Below are positions 37,011-47,284 of a DNA stretch of 64,000 nucleotides, in pieces. Within the stretch, counting starts at the first letter, position 1, and every line of letters starts with the position of its first letter. Where the stretch lies: NCBI GenBank assembly GCA_944389455.1, contig CALXMK010000002.1, forward strand, positions 124,001-188,000. Reading direction: 5' to 3'. Position numbers and translations under genes: made by a program. This DNA is from an uncultured Verrucomicrobiota bacterium. GTDB lineage: Bacteria > Verrucomicrobiota > Verrucomicrobiia > Limisphaerales > UBA1412. The notes beneath the pieces are model-generated. The model was not told where the DNA came from. It did not search any database and was given only the letters and a program-made list of their open reading frames with translations.

Positions 37011-38102
37011 ATGGGAGTTGAATTATTTAAAAAAATATTGAAGACAGCTGTTGAAGGAGATGCCTCTGACGTTCATATTAAAGTTGGAGGTCCTGTTATC
37101 TTTCGTATTCATGGAGATCTTGTTGCAGTAGAAGCTCCTATCCCCACAGAAGAATGGGTGCAAGAGGTCATTGATGGTATTGTGCCTGCTTATGCCAGAA
37201 AATATCTTGATGAGAATAGGGAAACAGACTTCTCTTATAATTTACCGGGAACGGGGCGTTTCAGAACAAATATTTTTCAAGAACGCGGACAATTTGCATT
37301 TGCGATGCGTTATGTAAAAACAAAAGTGCCTGCATTTGAAGATTTGGGATTACTTGAGACGATTCGTGATATAGCACGAAGCCCTCGAGGAATTATTCTA
37401 GTGTGTGGAGCTACAGGCAGTGGTAAGTCAACTACTTTAGCAGCTATGTTGGAATACATTAACGCGAACTTTAAGCGTCATATCATTACTCTGGAAGATC
37501 CGATTGAGTTTGTATTTGAGGATAATCAATCTGTTATTGAGCAGAGAGAGATTGGTTTAGATACGATGTCTTTTCAGGCTGGATTGAAACATATTTTACG
37601 TCAGGATCCAGATATTATTATGGTGGGAGAGATGCGTGATAAGGTAAGTTTGTCGGCAGCTATGAGTTCTGCGGATACGGGGCACTTGGTGTTATCTACA
37701 TTGCATACAAACAATGCCCCTCAATCCATCGGCCGTATTATGGATTTCTTTCCTGCTGAAGATCGGGATCAGGTCCGCCGTCAATTGGCTTCAACATTGC
37801 AAGCCGTTATTTGCCAGCGTTTAGTGCAGACGATAGATGGAGGTGTAACTCCGGCAATTGAAGTAATGATTAATACTCCGACTGTTCGCAAGCTGATTGA
37901 GGAAAGTCGTTTTGAGAAGTTAGGGGCGGCTATTGAAACTGGTACTGATGACGGAATGATTAATTTTAATCAACATCTTTTTGCTTTGGTTCAAGAAGGA
38001 AGAATTACTCAGGAAGAAGCACTCGCAAAGGCTAGTAATCCTCAAGCCCTCGAAATGAATTTCAAAGGGATTTTCCTGAGTACTGGAGCAATACTGTCTT
38101 AG
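37011..38102 (+). CDS. pilT: Twitching motility / pilus retraction ATPase
   Basis: Hexameric cytoplasmic ATPase that depolymerises type IV pili. The protein has 363 residues, with Walker A GATGSGKSTT at about residues 134-143, Asp box ITLEDPIEF, Walker B DPDIIMVGEMRD and His-box STLHTNNAPQSIGRIMDFFP. The N-terminal PAS-like domain starts SDVHIKVGGPVIFRIHGDL, as in PilT. PilT is favoured over PilB or GspE because there is no long N-terminal extension and no tetracysteine zinc motif. The other pilus machinery is not nearby; the pseudopilin genes are 23 kb away. A strong terminator hairpin follows. Confidence 0.93.
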   Translation: MGVELFKKILKTAVEGDASDVHIKVGGPVIFRIHGDLVAVEAPIPTEEWVQEVIDGIVPAYARKYLDENRETDFSYNLPGTGRFRTNIFQERGQFAFAMRYVKTKVPAFEDLGLLETIRDIARSPRGIILVCGATGSGKSTTLAAMLEYINANFKRHIITLEDPIEFVFEDNQSVIEQREIGLDTMSFQAGLKHILRQDPDIIMVGEMRDKVSLSAAMSSADTGHLVLSTLHTNNAPQSIGRIMDFFPAEDRDQVRRQLASTLQAVICQRLVQTIDGGVTPAIEVMINTPTVRKLIEESRFEKLGAAIETGTDDGMINFNQHLFALVQEGRITQEEALAKASNPQALEMNFKGIFLSTGAILS

Positions 38103-38117
38103 TTTTGCAAACAAGTG

Positions 38118-38146
38118 TTGACTTAAAAGCGATATTATTTTATTTT
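38118..38146 (+). promoter_or_regulatory. Putative promoter upstream of the OPT transporter
   Basis: TTGACT, 17-base spacer, TATTTT. Transcription from here would begin about 10 bases before the terminator-like hairpin, so that hairpin could act as an attenuator for the transporter gene. Confidence 0.4.
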
Positions 38147-38159
38147 TTCCGTGGTTAAT

Positions 38160-38202
38160 TTGGGTCTGGAGTGCTTAAAAACTCACAGACCCAAGTTTTT
38201 TT
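38160..38202 (+). terminator. Rho-independent terminator or attenuator between pilT and the OPT gene
   Basis: The 9-base stem TTGGGTCTG/CAGACCCAA continues, past one bulged A, into GAGT/ACTC with an 8-base loop. Seven T residues follow. It is the strongest plus-strand terminator in the window by eye. Confidence 0.85.
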
Positions 38203-38224
38203 ATAAGTCAGTCTGAATTTAAAA

Positions 38225-40954
38225 ATGAGGAATTATATAAAGAGACAGGGGATGATGCCATATATATCCCCTAAAGCAAAAATTAGGGAATTAGGAGTTT
38301 TTCCTATTATATTGGGAACGATATTGGGAATGTTTTTTGGTGCTTCTTCTCTTTATTTAGTTTTAAAAGTAGGATTGACAGTTAGTGCTTCTATTCCTGT
38401 AGCAGTAATTTCAGTTACGCTATTTAAACTTTTCTCAAAAATTGGGTTACGGAATGCAACTGTTTTAGAAAATAATATTGTGCAGACAAGTGGTTCTGCC
38501 GGGGAATCTATTGCGTTTGGAGTAGGAGTGACTATGCCTGCAATCATGCTCTTGGGATTCGAGTTAGAGCTAGGGCGCATTATGCTTGTGGCAACATTAG
38601 GAGCAGTGTTAGGTATTTTAATGATGATTCCTCTTAGACGATCATTAATTGTTGAGCAACACGGCATTTTAAAATATCCAGAAGGGACAGCTTGTGCAGA
38701 GGTTTTGAAAGCGGCAGATGCCGGTTATAGTAGCCAACTGGCTCAGAAAAGTTTAGATAACAAATCAAACAGAAAATTTCAAGATCGTCTTCATTTAAAA
38801 AACTCTTTTTTAAGTGGAAAATTGATTTTTATAGGTTTTGGAATAGGCTTACTTTATAAAACAGCAATGTCGGCATTTCATCTCTGGAAAGAGATTCCTA
38901 CGAAGATTTTTTCTGGAGTATACAAAGGAGGGTCTATTTCGGCTGAGATTTCTCCGGAACTAATGGGGGTAGGTTATATTATTGGTCCGAGAATAGCGGG
39001 TATTATGTGTGCGGGAGGAGTACTTTCTTATTTGGTCATTATCCCATTGATTAAGTTTTTTGGAGATTCACTCACCACTCCATTACTCCCAGCGATGATG
39101 TTGATTCGGGATATGAGCCCAGATCAGATTCGAGGTAGTTATGTTATGTATATTGGGGCTGGTGCTGTTGTAGCTGGTGGGCTTATTAGTGTATTTAGAT
39201 CTTTTCCTCTTATTTGGAATAGCATCAAAATGAGCCTAGGTATGGTGAGAAAGACAAATGAAGAACAAAGGAGCACTATTGTGAGAACAGAAATTGATCT
39301 CCCAGTGAAGTTTGTGCTTATTGGTATTATTGTTTTAATTACCATGATCATATTAGCTCCTTCTCTTCATATGAATGTTTTGGGAGCGATTCTATTGGTT
39401 ATTTTTGGCTTTTTATTCAGTACAGTTAGCTCCCGTGTCACTGGTGAAATAGGTTCTTCATCTAATCCAATCTCAGGAATGACAGTAGCAACACTAATTT
39501 TAACGTGTCTGGTTTTTCTTGTTATAGATTGGACATCTCCTTCCTATTATGTTACGGCTCTTTCTGTTGGGGCAATTGTTTCGATTGCGGCTAGCAATGC
39601 AGGTACTACTTCACAAGATCTTAAAACTGGTTTTTTATTAGGAGCAACCCCTCGTTCACAGCAGATTGCTATTTTAATAGGGGCATTGTGTTCTGCTTTG
39701 ATTTTAGGTCCCGTTCTTATGAAATTAAATGCTGCAGGAACAGTTTATGTGCCCCAGTTAGGATATGAGAAAATAAAAGAAGAACTAGTTTTATCTTCTT
39801 TGAATAATCTTGAACGATTTTTGGTAAATGATAAATCGAATGAGGAGGAATATTGGCTTTTAACACAGAATTCATATTGGGAAATAGAAGGAAAAGAGAT
39901 TGCTCCAGGAAATTATTTAGTGGATAATAATGGCAGAGTTAGTTGGAGAATTGTAACTAATTTTCCCTCTTATCTTAAAGTCGATCCTAAAGAATTAACA
40001 GGTAAAACAACACTTTCTGGAGTTCAGGCTGAGAATGATTCAAATGAGTATTGGGTTTGGTTCAATCGTGATGTGACTGTTGCTCCTATGGGAAAATATT
40101 TAGTAAGAGATGATGGTTCTATCGCTTATCAAGTTGATCCTGGTATCAACGGGACTCATCTAATACGACCAGATGGAAGTGTTGTCACTAAATTTGGAGC
40201 ACCTCAGGCGACTTTAATGGCAACTATTATTAAAGGGATTTTAAGTGGAGAACTCCCTTGGGGATTGCTTTTAACAGGAGTGATGATTGCCATTCTTTTG
40301 GAAATGTGTAAAGTTTCATCTTTAGCTTTTGCTGTGGGACTTTATTTACCGCTGTCTTCATCTGTACCTATTTTTGTAGGAGGGGCTATCCGATTTTTGA
40401 TTGATAAAAATATAGCCAAAAAGAATAAATATCGGAATTTGTCGCAAGAGCAATTAGCTGCGGAAGGAGATAGAAGTCCAGGAGTTCTTTTGGCTTCAGG
40501 CTATATTGCAGGGGGAGCAATTGCAGGAATTATTATTGCTTTTATTGCAGGATTATTTTCGAAGACAGCGAATACAATTTTAATTTGGGCAACTGAAAAG
40601 AATCCGTTTTTTGATGGAAAGTGGTCAGATTTACTATCAGTAATACCATTTGCTGCAATAGGAGTTTTTCTCTATTTGGTGGGAATGGGAATTTTTTCAA
40701 AAAAGCTGTTTCTTAATGCAAAAGAAAATCCTAATAAACAAAACTACTTTACTTTATTACATGCTAATAAACCAAGACCTTCTGAAAAAAGAAAAAAAGT
40801 TTCTCAAGCTTCTTTTTTAAGTTATAAAGTAGATCAAAAAACTGCGCAGAGCATTAGGAAAGATATTATAGGAAAAAAATCTAATGATAAATTGCAGATT
40901 GAAAGAAGAAATTATAGAGCTAATGGAGATTATTATTCGAAGAGGAGAGGTTGA
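38225..40954 (+). CDS. Oligopeptide transporter (OPT) family protein with a large internal soluble insert
   Basis: An inner-membrane, proton-coupled transporter of peptides or metal-siderophore-like chelates. The family is recognised by [20 protein letters not shown] (N-terminal), [36 protein letters not shown], and [20 protein letters not shown] further on. The protein is 909 residues, far longer than the roughly 650-700 expected of bacterial members. The extra length is mostly a hydrophilic insert of about 150 residues (about 505-657) between transmembrane segments, carrying three short repeats, plus a basic C-terminal tail of about 60 residues. Substrate unknown. A terminator-like hairpin precedes it, and a TrmH-family gene follows after 44 bases. 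Confidence 0.9.
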   Translation: MRNYIKRQGMMPYISPKAKIRELGVFPIILGTILGMFFGASSLYLVLKVGLTVSASIPVAVISVTLFKLFSKIGLRNATVLENNIVQTSGSAGESIAFGVGVTMPAIMLLGFELELGRIMLVATLGAVLGILMMIPLRRSLIVEQHGILKYPEGTACAEVLKAADAGYSSQLAQKSLDNKSNRKFQDRLHLKNSFLSGKLIFIGFGIGLLYKTAMSAFHLWKEIPTKIFSGVYKGGSISAEISPELMGVGYIIGPRIAGIMCAGGVLSYLVIIPLIKFFGDSLTTPLLPAMMLIRDMSPDQIRGSYVMYIGAGAVVAGGLISVFRSFPLIWNSIKMSLGMVRKTNEEQRSTIVRTEIDLPVKFVLIGIIVLITMIILAPSLHMNVLGAILLVIFGFLFSTVSSRVTGEIGSSSNPISGMTVATLILTCLVFLVIDWTSPSYYVTALSVGAIVSIAASNAGTTSQDLKTGFLLGATPRSQQIAILIGALCSALILGPVLMKLNAAGTVYVPQLGYEKIKEELVLSSLNNLERFLVNDKSNEEEYWLLTQNSYWEIEGKEIAPGNYLVDNNGRVSWRIVTNFPSYLKVDPKELTGKTTLSGVQAENDSNEYWVWFNRDVTVAPMGKYLVRDDGSIAYQVDPGINGTHLIRPDGSVVTKFGAPQATLMATIIKGILSGELPWGLLLTGVMIAILLEMCKVSSLAFAVGLYLPLSSSVPIFVGGAIRFLIDKNIAKKNKYRNLSQEQLAAEGDRSPGVLLASGYIAGGAIAGIIIAFIAGLFSKTANTILIWATEKNPFFDGKWSDLLSVIPFAAIGVFLYLVGMGIFSKKLFLNAKENPNKQNYFTLLHANKPRPSEKRKKVSQASFLSYKVDQKTAQSIRKDIIGKKSNDKLQIERRNYRANGDYYSKRRG
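39908..40189 (+). repeat. Three short degenerate protein repeats inside the OPT insert
   Basis: The coding sequence contains three related units: [13 protein letters not shown] (from residue 562), [13 protein letters not shown] (from 623) and [13 protein letters not shown] (from 643). The pattern is G-x-(Y/H)-L-(V/I)-x-x-(D/N)-G-(R/S)-(V/I). They look like beta-hairpin units of a small soluble domain. Confidence 0.75.
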
Positions 40955-40998
40955 AAAGATATACTAATTTTCATATGAAAAGTTGAGAGTAGAGAAAG

Positions 40999-41826
40999 AT
41001 GGTTACTTTACGTCAGATAGATTCTTTAGATATTCCCGAATTGAATTTTTACCGTTCGATGAAGTATTCTCCTGAACAAAATATTGATGGAATTTTCATT
41101 GGAGAAGGGGAGAAAGTTGTCTTACAGATTCTAAAAAGTCCTCATATGGTTCTCAGTGGTTTGATGATAGAAAAATATTATTTTCGATTAAAGAATTTGT
41201 TGGAGTCTAGAAGTGAGCATATAGAGATTTTTTTAGCTACAAAAGAGATTTTAAAAGATATTACCGGTTATAAGTATTATCAAGGAGTTTTGTTGATGGG
41301 GAAATTGGAACATCGTTTTTCTCTTCAAGAAGCTTGGGGAAAAACTAAAAGTCCTCGTTTTTTTTTCGCACTTGATGAATTAGCAAATCCAGAAAATGTA
41401 GGTGGTATTATTAGGAGTGCAGCAGCCTTTGGAGTTCAAGCAGTTATTGTTGGATCCCGTTGTTGTAGTCCTTGGCTTAGACGTTCTATTCGCAGTTCTG
41501 TAGGTAATGTTTTTAATGTTATTGTTGTGGATAACGTAGATATATGTAATACTTTTGATTGGCTTCGATCTAAAGGCATGGAGATTGCAGCTGCACATCC
41601 TCATTCATTGTCCTATGTTTTAGGAGAGTATTCTTGGTCTGGTAAAGATCTTTGTTTAGTTGTAGGAAATGAAGGACAAGGACTTTCAGAAGAGGTATTA
41701 AGACATTGTTCTCATTCAATTCGAATTCCAATGTCTAATGAGGTTGATTCTTTAAATGTCGCTTCAGCATCAGCTGTGTTTCTTTATGATATCTGGAGAC
41801 AAAGACAAAAATATAATTTAAGATAA
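40999..41826 (+). CDS. TrmH/SpoU-family RNA methyltransferase
   Basis: A SAM-dependent 2'-O-ribose methyltransferase of the SPOUT (trefoil-knot) class acting on rRNA or tRNA. The catalytic domain (about residues 115-270) has the three family motifs: LANPENVGGIIRSAAAFG with the key Asn and Arg, LCLVVGNEGQGLS, and IRIPMSNEVDSLNVASASAVFL. The N-terminal 110 residues form a substrate-binding-like domain. Length 275 fits RlmB or TsnR-like enzymes, but the exact target nucleotide cannot be read from the sequence. It follows the OPT gene by 44 bases. Confidence 0.88.
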   Translation: MVTLRQIDSLDIPELNFYRSMKYSPEQNIDGIFIGEGEKVVLQILKSPHMVLSGLMIEKYYFRLKNLLESRSEHIEIFLATKEILKDITGYKYYQGVLLMGKLEHRFSLQEAWGKTKSPRFFFALDELANPENVGGIIRSAAAFGVQAVIVGSRCCSPWLRRSIRSSVGNVFNVIVVDNVDICNTFDWLRSKGMEIAAAHPHSLSYVLGEYSWSGKDLCLVVGNEGQGLSEEVLRHCSHSIRIPMSNEVDSLNVASASAVFLYDIWRQRQKYNLR

Positions 41827-41849
41827 TTTATAGGCAAGGAAATTTACGA

Positions 41850-41879
41850 TTGCATAAAATACTTTTACATTATTATAAT
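41850..41879 (+). promoter_or_regulatory. Putative promoter of mdh
   Basis: TTGCAT, 18-base spacer, TATAAT (perfect -10), giving a leader of about 53 bases before the mdh ATG at 41939. Confidence 0.6.
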
Positions 41880-41938
41880 TATGGGGGATGTGGTCTCTTT
41901 TTGAGTCCAGTTTATGATAAACAACAAATTATATAAAA

Positions 41939-42922
41939 ATGAATAAACCTATTCGCATTGCCGTAACCGGAGCCGCCGGTAATATTAGTTATAGTCTTTT
42001 ATTTCGCTTAGCATCAGGTGCTATATTTGGTTCCAATCAGCCTGTAATTCTCCATCTAATTGAGATTGAGCCTGCAATGAAAGCTCTGGAAGGTGTTGCT
42101 ATGGAATTGGATGATTGTGCTTTTCCAACTCTTAAAGGGTTGGTATTAACTTCTGATTTAAATACTGGGTTTGATGGAGTAAACTGGGCTTTGTTAATTG
42201 GTAGTGTTCCTCGCAAGGCTGGTATGGAACGTAAAGATCTTCTTAATATCAATGGTAAGATTTTTATTGGACAAGGACAGGCTATTCAGAAGAATGCAGC
42301 CAGTGATGTTAAAGTTTTAGTTGTAGGAAACCCTTGTAATACAAATTGTTATATAGCTATGAACAATGCTAAGGATATACCTGCAAATCGTTGGTTTGCC
42401 ATGACTCGTTTGGATGAAAATCGTGCAAAAGCGCAGTTAGCTAAAAAGGCTGGAGTAGCCGTTTCCGATGTGAGTAATATGGTTATTTGGGGAAATCATT
42501 CTTCTACGCAATATCCTGATTTTTATAACGCTAAAATTCAGGGGAAGCCAGTAATAGAAACGATTGAGGATGAAGCGTGGTTGAAAAATGAATTTATTAC
42601 GACAGTTCAACAACGCGGAGCTGCGATTATTAAGGCTAGAGGTCTTTCTTCTGCGGCTTCAGCAGCGAATGCCGCTTTGGAAACAGTTGTTTCATTAGAG
42701 ACGCCAACTCATCCAGCTGATTGGACAAGTGTTGCTGTATGTTCTGATGGTTCCTATGGAATTGAGAAAGGTTTAATCTGCTCGCTTCCTATTCGTGTGA
42801 CAGAAAATGGCTGGAGCATAGTTCAAGATCTTCCAATTAATGAATTTGGCAAAGCTAAAATTGAAGCGACTGTTAATGAATTGAAAGAAGAAGCTGCTTC
42901 TGTTGCAGATCTTGTGAAGTAG
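41939..42922 (+). CDS. mdh: Malate dehydrogenase (NAD-dependent)
   Basis: Interconverts malate and oxaloacetate in central metabolism. The 327-residue protein has the nucleotide-binding [19 protein letters not shown] at its N-terminus, the substrate Arg motif [15 protein letters not shown], and [17 protein letters not shown] followed by the catalytic-His motif [14 protein letters not shown]. These place it in the cytosolic-type MDH subgroup rather than the lactate-dehydrogenase-like group. No Shine-Dalgarno is visible, but a strong promoter precedes it. The PPi-PFK gene follows after 134 bases and probably has its own promoter. Confidence 0.94.
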   Translation: MNKPIRIAVTGAAGNISYSLLFRLASGAIFGSNQPVILHLIEIEPAMKALEGVAMELDDCAFPTLKGLVLTSDLNTGFDGVNWALLIGSVPRKAGMERKDLLNINGKIFIGQGQAIQKNAASDVKVLVVGNPCNTNCYIAMNNAKDIPANRWFAMTRLDENRAKAQLAKKAGVAVSDVSNMVIWGNHSSTQYPDFYNAKIQGKPVIETIEDEAWLKNEFITTVQQRGAAIIKARGLSSAASAANAALETVVSLETPTHPADWTSVAVCSDGSYGIEKGLICSLPIRVTENGWSIVQDLPINEFGKAKIEATVNELKEEAASVADLVK

Positions 42923-43056
42923 CGAGATTTTATAGAAATTTTTGTGTTTAAACTTTGACCGATTGAAGTATTTTTGAGATTCTTAAGACGGCTTGATGAG
43001 GAGTAAAACTCACGCCAGTTTAAGTAGGAATATTTCTATTATAAGCGAATATAATT

Positions 43057-44328
43057 ATGGCTGAAATTATTGGTAATTTATTAGTAGCCCAATCGGGCGG
43101 ACCAACCTGTGCTATCAACGCAAGTATTGCGGGGGTTATATTGGAAGCAGGTAAGCATGAGTGCATCGAGGAAATATACGGTGGACTAAACGGTATTTAT
43201 GGTATTTTAAATGAAGATCTTTGTGATTTGAATGATGAAAAAGAGCGTTCTATCCAAGGCTTGAAATATACTCCTGCAGCTGCTTTAGGGACCTGCAGAT
43301 ATAAAATTGATTTTAAGAAGAATCCTGAGAAAGCTGCTAAGGATATGGATCGTCTCTTTGAAGTCTTTAAAGCGCATGATATCCGTTATTTTTTCTATGC
43401 AGGTGGAAATGATTCGCAGGATACGTCGCACAAAATTCATCTGGAGGCTCTTAAGAGAGGTTATGATATGCGTGTGATTGGTGTCCCTAAGACAATTGAT
43501 AATGATTTACCTAAGACGGATCATTGCCCTGGATATGGATCTGTTATCAAATACAATGCTGTTACTACAATGGAAGTAGGTATTGATGTTGGTGCCATGG
43601 CAACGGATGACGGATCTTGTTGTATTATTGAGGTGATGGGACGTTCAGCTGGTTGGATTGCAGCAGGGACAGTTCTTGCGAAACGTACTGAAGCGGATGC
43701 TCCTCATATTATTTTATTACCTGAAGTTTCATTTGATGAAGATGCTTTCTTAGCAAAGGTCAAAGAAACAGTTGAAAAGTATAAATACTGTGTTGTAGTA
43801 GTAGGAGAAGGACTGAAAGATAAGAATGGAGAGGAATTAGGAGCAGATAAGAATAATTTAGATGCTTTTGGACATCCTGTTCTCTCTGGCTCAGCAGAAG
43901 CGTTGGCTAAGATTGTTCAAGGTAAACTTGGTACAAAAACTCGTACTGTAAAGCTGGGGTATGCTCAGAGAGCTGCATCTCATTTTTCAAGTCAGACTGA
44001 TATTGATGAAGCTTTCGCTTGTGGTACAGCTGCAGTTAAAGCTGCTGTCGATGGTAAATCCGGCTTCATGGTGAAGATTGTTCGTACTTCTGAAAATCCT
44101 TATACATGGACAACGGATTTACATCCGCTGGAAGAGATTGCCAATGTAGAGCATTTTTTACCTCGTGAATGGATTACGGAAGATGGTTTCCTGCCTAATG
44201 AGAAATTTATTAATTATGCTCGTCCATTGATTGAAGGAGAAGTGCAGCCTCCAATGTTTGATGGCCTTCCGAAGTATGTAAAACTTGATGCAATTCGAGT
44301 TGAGAAAAAACTTCCTCCTCGTGCATAA
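43057..44328 (+). CDS. pfp: Pyrophosphate-dependent 6-phosphofructokinase
   Basis: Interconverts fructose-6-phosphate and fructose-1,6-bisphosphate using PPi, a reversible step that saves ATP in glycolysis. The N-terminal NLLVAQSGGPTCAINASIAG, the AGGNDSQDTSHK phosphoryl-donor loop (the ATP enzymes have GGDGS there) and PKTIDNDLPKTDHCPGYG, which carries the catalytic Asp and a PPi-type Lys, support PPi dependence. MGRSAGWIAAGT gives the fructose-6-phosphate site. Length 423 residues fits this clade. The donor assignment rests on motif reading only. A terminator follows. Confidence 0.88.
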   Translation: MAEIIGNLLVAQSGGPTCAINASIAGVILEAGKHECIEEIYGGLNGIYGILNEDLCDLNDEKERSIQGLKYTPAAALGTCRYKIDFKKNPEKAAKDMDRLFEVFKAHDIRYFFYAGGNDSQDTSHKIHLEALKRGYDMRVIGVPKTIDNDLPKTDHCPGYGSVIKYNAVTTMEVGIDVGAMATDDGSCCIIEVMGRSAGWIAAGTVLAKRTEADAPHIILLPEVSFDEDAFLAKVKETVEKYKYCVVVVGEGLKDKNGEELGADKNNLDAFGHPVLSGSAEALAKIVQGKLGTKTRTVKLGYAQRAASHFSSQTDIDEAFACGTAAVKAAVDGKSGFMVKIVRTSENPYTWTTDLHPLEEIANVEHFLPREWITEDGFLPNEKFINYARPLIEGEVQPPMFDGLPKYVKLDAIRVEKKLPPRA

Positions 44329-44350
44329 TTAATAAAGAAATGATTTCGAG

Positions 44351-44383
44351 GGCCCGGAAAGAGATTCCGGGTCTTTATATTTT
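44351..44383 (+). terminator. Rho-independent terminator after the PPi-PFK gene
   Basis: Stem GGCCCGGAA/TTCCGGGTC (one G-U pair), 5-base loop, then the T-rich tract TTTATATTTT. Confidence 0.85.
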
Positions 44384-44412
44384 GTCTATACTTAAATATC
44401 TGATTTGATCTT

Positions 44413-45810
44413 ATGAAACACGAAGATATTGATAAAATTTTTAAAAATAAGGAACAGTTTTTAGATTCTATTGTTACGCTGTGCGGATGGGTAAGAACAG
44501 TTAGGAATTCTCGCGGAATATGTTTTATTGAATTAAATGATGGAACATGTCTAAAAGGTATTCAATTAGTTGTAGATGAAAAGAATTGTCCAGATTATGA
44601 GATTGCTGTGAGGCAAAATGTTGGAGCTGCATTAAAAGTTTCTGGTGTAGTAGTTAATTCTTATAAGAATAAGGAAATACCTGAAATTAATATAACTTCA
44701 GTAGAAGTACTGGGAGTATCATCCCAAGAATATCCTTTACAGAAAAAGCGGCATACTTTAGAATTCTTAAGGACGATAGCACATTTGAGAGCAAGAACAA
44801 ATACTTTTAATGCGGTATTTCGTGTTCGTTCTGTTCTTTCAATTGCTATTCATCGTTTCTTTCAAGAGAGAGGTTTTGTCTATGTTCATACTCCAATCTT
44901 AACTGGCAGTGATTGTGAGGGAGCTGGAGAAATGTTCAGAGTTACTACTTTAGATCCATCTAAACCGGTGCTTCAAAGTGAATCTAGTCGTGATTACTAT
45001 GCAGATGATTTCTTTGGGAAAAAGGCTGGATTGACTGTTTCGGGACAGTTGGAAGGAGAGACGATGGCAATGGCCTTAGGGAAAATTTATACTTTTGGTC
45101 CTACATTCCGGGCAGAAAATTCTAATACAGCTCGCCATGCGGCGGAATTTTGGCAAATTGAACCAGAGATTGCTTTTTCAGAATTGCCGGATTTGATCGA
45201 GTTAGCAACAGATATGATCAAATATATTATCTCAGATGTTCTGAAAAATTGTCCTGAAGAGATGAAGTTCTTTGAACAGCACTATGAGAAAGGCTTACTC
45301 GAAAAATTAAAATTAATTGTAGATCAGGATTTTGCAGTGCTGGAGTATACGGATGCCATTAAACTTTTGAAGGAATCTAAGGTTGAATTTGAATATCCTG
45401 TTGAGTGGGGAGCTGATTTACAGACAGAGCATGAGCGCTATATTACAGAAAAGGTTTTTAATAAGCCGGTATTCGTCATTAATTATCCGATAGAGTTGAA
45501 ATCTTTCTATATGAAGCAGAATCCAGATGGAAAGACAGTAGCAGCAACGGATCTTCTTTTACCGGGAGTAGGAGAAATTATTGGAGGAAGTCAGCGCGAA
45601 GATGACTTTGATAAGTTAGAACGACGTATGAAAGATCTTAAAATGACTATACAAGATTATTGGTGGTATTTAGATTTGAGAAAATATGGTTCTGCTCCGC
45701 ATAGTGGGTTTGGTTTGGGGCTTGAACGCATACTTCTTTATATTACAGGAATAGGAAATATTCGAGATGTGGCTCTTTATCCGAGGACAAAAGGGAATCT
45801 TGAGTTTTAA
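44413..45810 (+). CDS. asnS: Asparaginyl-tRNA synthetase
   Basis: Charges tRNA-Asn with asparagine. A class II synthetase of 465 residues: the N-terminal OB-fold anticodon-binding domain (LCGWVRTVRNSRGICFIELN) is followed by the catalytic core with motif 1 in FFQERGFVYVHTPIL, motif 2 in FGPTFRAENS and motif 3 in GFGLGLERILLYITG. The ending RDVALYPRTKGNLEF is diagnostic of AsnRS rather than AspRS. Presence of asnS implies direct charging rather than only the Asp-tRNA amidation route. Convergent with glgC, with a long shared hairpin between. Confidence 0.95.
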   Translation: MKHEDIDKIFKNKEQFLDSIVTLCGWVRTVRNSRGICFIELNDGTCLKGIQLVVDEKNCPDYEIAVRQNVGAALKVSGVVVNSYKNKEIPEINITSVEVLGVSSQEYPLQKKRHTLEFLRTIAHLRARTNTFNAVFRVRSVLSIAIHRFFQERGFVYVHTPILTGSDCEGAGEMFRVTTLDPSKPVLQSESSRDYYADDFFGKKAGLTVSGQLEGETMAMALGKIYTFGPTFRAENSNTARHAAEFWQIEPEIAFSELPDLIELATDMIKYIISDVLKNCPEEMKFFEQHYEKGLLEKLKLIVDQDFAVLEYTDAIKLLKESKVEFEYPVEWGADLQTEHERYITEKVFNKPVFVINYPIELKSFYMKQNPDGKTVAATDLLLPGVGEIIGGSQREDDFDKLERRMKDLKMTIQDYWWYLDLRKYGSAPHSGFGLGLERILLYITGIGNIRDVALYPRTKGNLEF

Positions 45811-45840
45811 TTCTTATAATTTTTAATAAAAGCTGATACT

Positions 45841-45880
45841 AAAATTAAAAGCAGTATAATTGTATACTGCTTTTAATTTT
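45841..45880. terminator. Bidirectional terminator between asnS and glgC
   Basis: A perfect 18-base inverted repeat (core AAAAGCAGTATA-ATTG-TATACTGCTTTT) with A-runs on the left arm and T-runs on the right, so it reads as a rho-independent terminator from both directions. It sits between two convergent genes. Confidence 0.9.
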
Positions 45881-45933
45881 TAATATTCTTAACAAAGGAA
45901 AAATTCTCTTTTCCTTTTAATAATCTTTAGAAT

Positions 45934-47247
45934 TTAAATTATTGTATTATCTGGAATTACTGTGTTTTTTGGAATAATGATGATCCCATCACGAATATAG
46001 TACATGGGGGGATTATCTACTTTGTCTGGTTTTCCTTTAGGAGAAATAACACAGTTAGCTCCGATGCGAACCCCTTTATCAATAATTGCATTTTCAATGA
46101 TGGTATTTTCTCCAATACCAATTTTAGGTGTTGAATTAGATAGACAGCGGAGGATGGATTCTTCGCTTTCATAGTAATCACCACCAAGGAGAACAACACG
46201 ATAGAGAGATGCGTTCCTTTCAATAATAGTACGCAACCCCACAACACAATCTTTTAAATGGGCATGGTTGATAATGCATCCGTCAGCAATAGTTGCATGC
46301 TCGATATTAGCTCCATTAATCTTAGAGGCAGGCAGAAAGCGCGGTCTAGAATAAATTGGCGAGTGCATATCAAAGAAATTAAAAGAGGGTAATTCAGCTG
46401 CCATATCCAGATTAGCTTCAAAGTAGTTTCCAATAGTTCCAATATCTTCCCAATAACCTTGGAATATGTATGAGAAGACTCGGTGAGTTTTTATTGCAGA
46501 TGGGATAATATGGCGTCCAAAGTCTGTGGCATCATTATTAGCTAAGAGTTCTTCAAGTACACTTCTCTTAAATACATAAATTCCCATTGATGCCAGAAAA
46601 CAATCCTCATTGCCTTGGATGCCAAAGCGAGGATACCAGTTTTTTTGAATAAGTAATGAATCTTGAACAGCAGGATCTTTAGGTTTTTCAATGAAGTTAG
46701 TTACACGCCGGTTTTCGTCAATTTGCATAACTCCTAATTCAGAAATATCTTTACGGCCTTTGGTAATAGTTGCGACTGTCAGATCTGCATCCGTGTTAAT
46801 ATGTTGCTGGATAATTTGGCGAAAATCCATACGGTAAAGTTGATCACCACTGAGAATTAGAGAGTAACGATATTGATTGGTTCCAAAATGGCCAAGATTT
46901 TTTCTAACTGCATCTGCGGTACCTTGATACCAAGTGTTACTAGAAAAAGTTTGTTCTGCAGCCAATATTTCTACAAATCCATCAGAGAATTGATCGAATT
47001 TATAAGATTGAGTGATATGACGATGGAGGGAGGCTGAATTGAATTGAGTTAAAAGATATATCTTACGAATACCGGAGTTAATACAATTAGAAATGGGGAT
47101 ATCGACAAGGCGGTATTTCCCTGCGAGGGGAACAGCAGGTTTAGAACGTTCTTTTGTTAGGGGGAAAAGTCTTGAACCTTGCCCACCCCCCATAATCACA
47201 GCTAGAACTTCTCCTTCATGGTATCTTGTAGGCGCTACATTTGTCAT
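45934..47247 (-). CDS. glgC: Glucose-1-phosphate adenylyltransferase
   Basis: Makes ADP-glucose for glycogen synthesis, usually the controlled step. The 437-residue protein has the nucleotidyltransferase signature MGGGQGSRLFPLTKERSKPA followed by YRLVDIPISNCINSG, then WYQGTADAVRKNL, the catalytic-Asp loop SGDQLYRMDF, the glucose-1-phosphate lysine motif FIEKPKDP, and a left-handed beta-helix C-terminal domain. glgB is present at 33 kb, but glgA is not in the window. The best promoter-like match places the transcription start within a few bases of the ATG. Confidence 0.94.
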   Translation of the reverse strand: MTNVAPTRYHEGEVLAVIMGGGQGSRLFPLTKERSKPAVPLAGKYRLVDIPISNCINSGIRKIYLLTQFNSASLHRHITQSYKFDQFSDGFVEILAAEQTFSSNTWYQGTADAVRKNLGHFGTNQYRYSLILSGDQLYRMDFRQIIQQHINTDADLTVATITKGRKDISELGVMQIDENRRVTNFIEKPKDPAVQDSLLIQKNWYPRFGIQGNEDCFLASMGIYVFKRSVLEELLANNDATDFGRHIIPSAIKTHRVFSYIFQGYWEDIGTIGNYFEANLDMAAELPSFNFFDMHSPIYSRPRFLPASKINGANIEHATIADGCIINHAHLKDCVVGLRTIIERNASLYRVVLLGGDYYESEESILRCLSNSTPKIGIGENTIIENAIIDKGVRIGANCVISPKGKPDKVDNPPMYYIRDGIIIIPKNTVIPDNTII

Positions 47248-47255
47248 ACAAATTC

Positions 47256-47284
47256 ATATTACAGTGCAGAGTACAAATTTTCAA
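47256..47284 (-). promoter_or_regulatory. Putative promoter of glgC, nearly leaderless
   Basis: On the minus strand: TTGAAA, 17-base spacer, TAATAT. The expected start of transcription is about 47249, only about 2 bases before the ATG at 47247. Confidence 0.5.
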
